Below, piece by piece: positions 58,366 to 64,000 of a stretch of DNA of 64,000 nucleotides. The stretch's first letter is position 1. Every line of letters begins with the position of its first letter. Below the pieces are notes generated by a model. That model did not search any database and was not told where the DNA came from. It worked only from the letters and a program-made list of their open reading frames with translations. The position numbers and the translations under genes are program-made. Origin of the DNA: Certhia americana (Eukaryota > Chordata > Aves > Passeriformes > Certhiidae); contig CM031859.1 in NCBI GenBank assembly GCA_018697195.1, positions 59,190,633-59,254,632 of the forward strand, in the 5' to 3' direction.

Positions 58366-58440
58366 CTATGTAATAAAATGGTTTGGAAGGGATGTTGAAG
58401 ATGATCTGGTTCCAACCCCTCTGCCATGAGCAGGTATAGG
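58366..58440 (-). mobile_element. CR1-type LINE, very short antisense 3' fragment
   Basis: About 75 bp matching the reverse of the CR1 3' end: a decayed tail, AATGGTTTGGAAGGGATGTT, AGATGATCTGGTTCCAACCC, then CTCTGCCATGAGCAGG. Only the extreme 3' end of the element is present, a strongly truncated insertion. Confidence 0.8.
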
Positions 58441-58636
58441 CTTTTGCTACAGTTATACATGAAGAAGAAAACAAAGTTAAATGCTTTGTTAAATTCCATA
58501 GTTGCATGTGTAGCAGCTGTTTCTAATATTCTCACTCTTTAATATTTTTTTCTCTCTTATGTGAAAGATTTAAAATTTTCTTCCATCTGTAAATGAATGT
58601 TCTGTAACACATTGTATCTTGTTTTTTTAAGTATTT

Positions 58637-58642
58637 AATAAA
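58637..58642 (+). promoter_or_regulatory. Isolated AATAAA hexamer in the flank
   Basis: Canonical poly(A) hexamer in TTTAATAAACTTC, 6.9 kb past the stop codon. No transcript boundary supports it, so it is listed only as a possible very distal end. Confidence 0.15.
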
Positions 58643-61600
58643 CTTCTAATAGGATAAGTCAGGGCTTCTAAAAACAGTTTACACAAATCATGGGAAAAAA
58701 TCCAAATGCTAATTTTTATTACTTCTGTCACAAGTCTTCACAATAGCAATAGATTCATGTAGTTGATAGATGACTTGCTCTGGATTCCATACACATGGGA
58801 AACCAGACTGAAAAAAAGCTAAGAAATTTGCATTGAGAGCCTAAAATATGTTACGGGAATATGGGTGAGGAGGGAGCAAGAAGACTCAACCAGAATGTTC
58901 TGGATATAAATGCCTGGGACTGATTTTGTTCTGGCCTTTGCTTGTGTATGTATCCACATAAGCATTTTAATGCATTTTGGAAATTTGTTTTCTTGTTACT
59001 TCTGCTTTGCAATTAGACTCATTCCATGGAGCAGTCTTGTGAAACAAACTAAGTTTCTTTTAAATGGAAAATAAATCAGAAGGCAAGTTCTAGCAGCATA
59101 CATAATTGCAATCCAAATGCTCACAGGACCAGACTGGAGCCGGTCCAGGGTTTCTGTCCTCAAAACAAGTACAGTGTGAATATTAGGTGAACAGCACCAA
59201 ATGTCTTGCTGCAGAAATCTATGTACATTGAACTCACTGCTTGTGAAAGAAGATATCTCTGGTTCATACTGCTGAAGTTGTGTTCTTTCTTAGCTGAAAA
59301 AAATACCAGAAGCAAAAGCCTAAGAACCTAATGTCTGTCGAAATCAGCTTCTATGAATTAATAGATTGTTTTTCTTTAAAATATAAAAATAATTCTTGCA
59401 CAAACAATGTGCCCTAAAAATGCTTCTGGAAATTTGTCAAATGCAAGACTAACACCTGCATTTCAAGGATAAGCTTTTAGTAGTATCATATTCCTCTGTA
59501 AGCTGCCTATTCACTCTCACAACCTGTTGTCTCAAAATCTTGTGGCCTCTTTTCTGGTTTATATCAGTTTGGTTAGTTGGTGACCCTTAACATGAATTTT
59601 TATAAGGAGATAGCTTCTAATTTGTTTTAATTTATGCAAGTCTATTTGAAGAGTTAAAGTATGTATTATTTCAGCTGTTTATGTTGTTGCTGAATTGTAG
59701 CAAGTTTTGTGCCTCTGCTCAATAGACAGTTGTTCTGATCTTACATCGTTGACATAGTAATTAGTGATCCTGATGCCTAAGGAATGGATTCAGGTTGTAA
59801 GACTAATGGTTGCATACTTTCTTCCTACATGCTTCTGCTGGATGTAATGACAGTAGCATCCTACAAAATATTACTGACACATATGTCAAGGATAATTAAG
59901 GAGCACTGATTAGACTACATACCTAAAAGGTCTTTAGGAGGTGCATTTCTCCCACTGCCTGTAAGGAAAGAATATTGAATTGCATTAGAGAAAACAGAAA
60001 CATGGCATAGCATGTTGGATTTTATCTAGTCTTATTCGAGCAGTATCACATTCACACAAACTTGTATTTGTCTGTGGTCACACTATGGTTTATGGGAAAG
60101 CAATGTGAGTGTGAAGAGGTTGCCTTGAAGTCTTTAATTCAGTGTCTTTTCCACTGAGGTACACAGCAACCAGTTGTTAATAGCACCAGTTCAGTGACAG
60201 ATGTATTGCCTTTTCATTAAAGGAAAATGAGTAGGGAATGCTGCATACAGCCTGGTATGTGAGTCACAAGGGCTGTATGCAAATCAAGCACATATACAGG
60301 CCTAAAATTTTCAACTGGTTAGTACTTTTGTCTTAGTCTAGAGACTAACTCTTGACCCAGCATGCTGTTGATGTTATCCGTGCTTGAACATCTGCATTGA
60401 AGTGATTTGTTCATACTGAAAATTCTGTACCAAAGTGCACTGTAAGTCATCAGTCTCAAAACACATCAATTTCTTGATTATTCCTGAAGCTACCTTTTGT
60501 TTGTTTCTCAAAAAAACCCCAACAAAACAAAACCTTTACAAATGGTTCCTCAGGGTTATAATTAGGCGGTTTTATATAACTAAAATGAGCACTAACATGA
60601 ATTAAAGGACATGCAATGTGACATGATTAGTTATTAAGATTAATTTTACTGTTTGTAAGTAGTTTAGAAATAGAACCACATGCCTGTCTTCATGTGAATT
60701 CACAGTTTTGGATATTTGTCTTGAGAGTGCTGGTAAGTTTAGATAAGAAGTAGAATTTCCAAAAGAAAAAATTATAACTCAGAGGCCAAAATCTCTGACT
60801 CAGCTCAGGCAGCCCCACATAATTAAAGGCTTGTATTTATTTTGGTTTTATCATTTCAGGGATTACATAAATGTCAAATCCTGTTTCTGTTACAATATTC
60901 TTGACATGCAGGCTCTTGTTATTAAATGAGCCACATTTTATGAGCATACGTTAAAAGACCAGCATACTATTCTTGAGTGTAGAAAGTCTGTTTGAGTTTA
61001 CTTTTTTTTTTAAACACAACTTTGTAATACTCTGCCCTATTATATTCGATAATGTATAACCCATATCAAAAGCCAACCAAATATCCAGGTTTCATGTCTT
61101 GGTAAGGTGTTTAGCTGATTTTACAGAGCCTGGTGTTTTCCCAAGACATTATCATCATGTAGATCTGAGGTGCTTTTTCTGTTCTCACAGATTTAGGCAC
61201 TGTTCTGCTTTATTTAGTGCTCAATATTAAATCTTTTTCTAATGGACAATGCAATTGGTGGCAGTCCTGCCCTAAACAATCTTTCCAGGTTTTTTTCTGC
61301 TACTTGAGTTTCATACTTACCTCTACAGTTTCTCCTGCACTTCCTTATTCTAGGTTTCCAGATGTTCTTGTGTCCTGCTCTGTTTTTCTGATTTGGTTCT
61401 AAAACAAGATGTTCTACTGGGATTTTTAAACTAATGAAACATTTAGCTGTGTTTCTCTTTCGATTTCTAGTTGCAGCTCTTTCAAGGAGGGGTCAGCTAT
61501 AAACTGAGATTCAAATGTTCAGTTCTTAGATTGGTGAGGTCTGTAGCCTTCCACTGGGACTCAAGTGTCTTCTGTACATGACAGGACTTTATATGTGGGG

Positions 61601-62502
61601 GGGTTTCTTTTTGTGTAGATCTTTATAGTTTCCTCAGTGAACATAGGAATTTATGAACAAAGATGTAATTATATCTATGATCAAGTGAGTAGGTAAATTT
61701 TTTCTCATGATGCATGACCTGAAAGAAGTTTTCCTCATGGTTGCATGAATTTCAAGGAATAGGGAATAACAAGATTGTATTGGGTTTGTCAATGAAATAC
61801 GTTCCAAAAACAAACAAAAACGCTCATCCAATTAACATGGGAAAAGAGCTCCTCTACATGCTGGGATTTTTAAAGGAGGCCTTTTTTCCAGCCACACTCA
61901 CCTTTGTTACTTACACTTGACTTGTCATCACTACTCATTTTTGTATTTGTATTTGCTTTCCAAATTGGGAACACACCAATTTTGACTCTGAGCTTGGTGA
62001 TGGAAGAGTATATTGCCTTACCCTTTATGTTTTAAGGCTATCGGTTTCGTGTCCAAAACTCACATTTTCTATGATTCTCTTGCCACAGCAGCATGACCAT
62101 CTCTCACAGCCTTGTAATGTTTATGTATGTATAGACACATATATACCCACACTCGTGAAGGCTCCCTGTATTGCTCCAGGGGTTTATTGTGCTCCAGCTG
62201 CCGTGCTCTGCATTGGCTTTTGAACTTCACGGGGATGCTGCCAGTCCTCTGTCCTGCCTCAGGCTCCCTCAGGTAGCCCTACACTAACAGAAGCCTGTCT
62301 CACCCCTCAAACAACAGTTTGCTGTCATCCTTCTCTGGTAGCTTCCAGGGGTTTAGGAGGATCCACACTCTCAAGCTCAGGCTGAGTGCTTGAGTCTGCT
62401 TTTCCTTAGAAGACCCTTCTAAACAGTCTGCTCAATTTTGCTCTATGGTTTGACTTCCTTTACTGGCCAGTCTGCCATAGCATGGACTTTTATCCAAATG
62501 TA

Positions 62503-62540
62503 ATTACACATGTAATTATTACACAGGTATTACACATGTA
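62503..62540. repeat. Three 12-bp copies of ATTACACATGTA
   Basis: ATTACACATGTA at 62503 and 62529, with ATTACACAGGTA between them at 62518. Each unit is a near-palindrome. Confidence 0.75.
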
Positions 62541-62588
62541 ATGCTGTTTTCCTGTTCAAAGAATATAAGCCATAGAGTAAAGCTTCTT

Positions 62589-62610
62589 TCAGTATACTTC
62601 AGTATACTTC
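62589..62610. repeat. 11-bp tandem duplication
   Basis: TTCAGTATACT is repeated directly, giving a short perfect duplication. Confidence 0.7.
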
Positions 62611-64000
62611 TGCAGCTCCCCTGTGTTTATGAGTCTTATCTAAAGTAATTCTTTGAGCTCATTTGAAAGTCTGCTGAAAGCTTCAGGATAGCAGATTACT
62701 TTGTGTAAGTGGCTTGGTGGACGACTCAACCAGTAAAATATTTAGTACCTGTCTTTCCAGAAGGGCCAAAGCTAGGTTATGTGTTCTATAATTCAGAAAA
62801 TACTTAACACTTGAGTGAACAGGTACATACAAAAAGAAACATGATTCACCCAGTATTAAAGTAAATCTGTTGCTTTCAGATGTGATTTTTTCTCCATCAT
62901 TGTTCAGTGTTCCTCATTCTACATTAAATAAAGTAGGGGATGTAGGATTATGCCCCCCGGATCTACTAGGTAACAGGAACAGCAACAATCCTGTTTCGTT
63001 GTAGCATTTAAAGCCTACTGGATTATAAAAACCAATGTTGGTTGTTCTTTTTTCCTTCAGAATAACTGCTTTCAGTTCGTTTGCACTCAGTGATGTGCTG
63101 TTTCAGTCCTCCAGAAAATTTACTGCTTCTTTTCCTGTGAAAATAAGTAATTGCAGAAGGGATCTCTGTTGTAGACAAATGTGTTATCAGATCATCTTAA
63201 TATGCATCTCTTCCATTCATTTAAGCAAATTGTTTATTTACTGAAGTATAATTCATAGCCACTGCTTTCTTAGAACAGAAAGTTTCCAGGCAATAGTTGT
63301 GCCCATTTACAATAAAGTGAGAAGTTGGTAGTGCAGTTTTCAGTGAAACTGATGAAAAACCTCTGTGAAGTGTAACTTCATGTATGCCACCTGTGCAAAA
63401 TTGTGGTCTCTATGTCTTTATGTTGTAAAGACCTTGTTCTTGAAGTGAGAGTTGCATTGGGAATTAATATATTTATCAATCAAAGAAAAAGAGTTGTTTT
63501 ATTCAGGATCTGATGTGGACAAAATTAGCAAAATGGTGTGAATAGGAAGGAGTTTTGTAATAATTGGTAATAGTGAGGAAAGAAAGGGTCCCACATCCAC
63601 AATTTTGTCTGCAGTCAAGATCATCTGAAAGTCTTTTCCTGCCTGCCTGTAATGCTGCAAAACTAGCTAAACAATTGATAGTTTTACCCATGGCATGTAA
63701 CAGGAGTTGGAAGCTAGTACACATGGTATTACTCAAAACTTAGTCATCCAGTGGTTTGATCAGCTAAGATTTAAATAAGATTAACAGGTAGAAAAAAAAT
63801 CCCTTTTCATTTGGTCTCTTTATTGCATTAGCTGCCAAGCTTTGAGTCACCATTGCCTCAGGTTAATGTTTTAGAAGAACTATTAAGTAAAGAGGTTTAC
63901 ATCGATGCAGGGTTCAATTTTTAAATTACAGAATCAGTGGTGCTCTGCTGTGATGAGAGTTAGATGAGTGTGACCTTGCAAACAGATTACATTTTGTTAT

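Larger units (their letters stand above)
52594..64000. other. 3' flank / intergenic DNA downstream of ZDHHC14
   Basis: No further gene was recognised on either strand. The first 2.6 kb may still be long 3' UTR. The stretch holds small direct and inverted repeats (53528-53639, 56838-56893, 62503-62540), T17 runs at 54916-54932 and 56717-56733, a short antisense CR1 fragment (58366-58440), another AATAAA at 58637-58642, and GC/CpG-richer patches at about 54540-54780, 57500-57720 and 62150-62400. In human, SNX9 lies beyond ZDHHC14, but no SNX9 exon is seen. Confidence 0.7.

Noticed and set aside
52594..64000. Search for first exons of the neighbouring gene SNX9
   Set aside because: No SH3-encoding exon or CpG-island promoter is visible. 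The neighbour lies outside the window if synteny holds.
1..64000. CRISPR arrays, operons, bacterial-type promoters and RBS sites
   Set aside because: Introns, U12/U2 splice sites and CR1 elements show vertebrate nuclear DNA. The tandem repeats seen have only two or three copies and no spacer regularity.

Overview
This is vertebrate nuclear DNA, most likely from a bird. It is AT-rich, gene-sparse and intron-dominated. It holds one recognisable protein-coding gene on the + strand and three pieces of CR1-type LINE, the dominant interspersed repeat of bird and other sauropsid genomes. I see no operons, CRISPR arrays, tRNA/rRNA genes or CpG-island promoter. Nearly all short open frames in the window are chance frames in introns.

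The gene is ZDHHC14, a Golgi/endomembrane DHHC palmitoyltransferase. Eight coding exons are present at 11300-11460, 20434-20592, 31404-31541, 35194-35242, 38823-38925, 40617-40726, 43119-43221 and 51345-51746. They join in a single open frame of 407 residues. The frame contains the DPG motif, the full DHHC cysteine-rich domain, the TTxE motif, the PaCCT-like Asn motif and a C-terminal tail ending in Ser-Ser-Val. The N-terminal exon (cytosolic N terminus and first membrane segment, about 80 residues in the human protein) and the promoter lie upstream of the window, so the first 11.3 kb is the 3' part of a long first intron.

The most informative observation is that the intron between 35242 and 38823 is a minor-spliceosome (U12-type) AT-AC intron. 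Its 5' site is a perfect ATATCCTTT, it has a TTCCTTGAC branch site 11 nt before the 3' end, and it ends in AC. Only this junction restores the conserved reading frame. The last exon carries a second acceptor exactly 45 nt inside, which would remove a 15-residue cassette without shifting frame. A G-free, pyrimidine-rich tract lies just upstream of that exon.

Region by region: 1-11299 is intron 1 with minor tandem duplications; 11300-51746 is the body of ZDHHC14; 51747 to about 52.6 kb (possibly about 55.2 kb) is 3' UTR with several candidate poly(A) signals; from there to 64000 is intergenic DNA with small repeats, one short CR1 fragment and a few GC/CpG-richer patches. In human the next gene downstream is SNX9, but I saw no SNX9 exon here. 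I found no convincing new multi-gene system; the interest lies in splicing, in alternative 3' ends and in a few unexplained palindromes and repeats.
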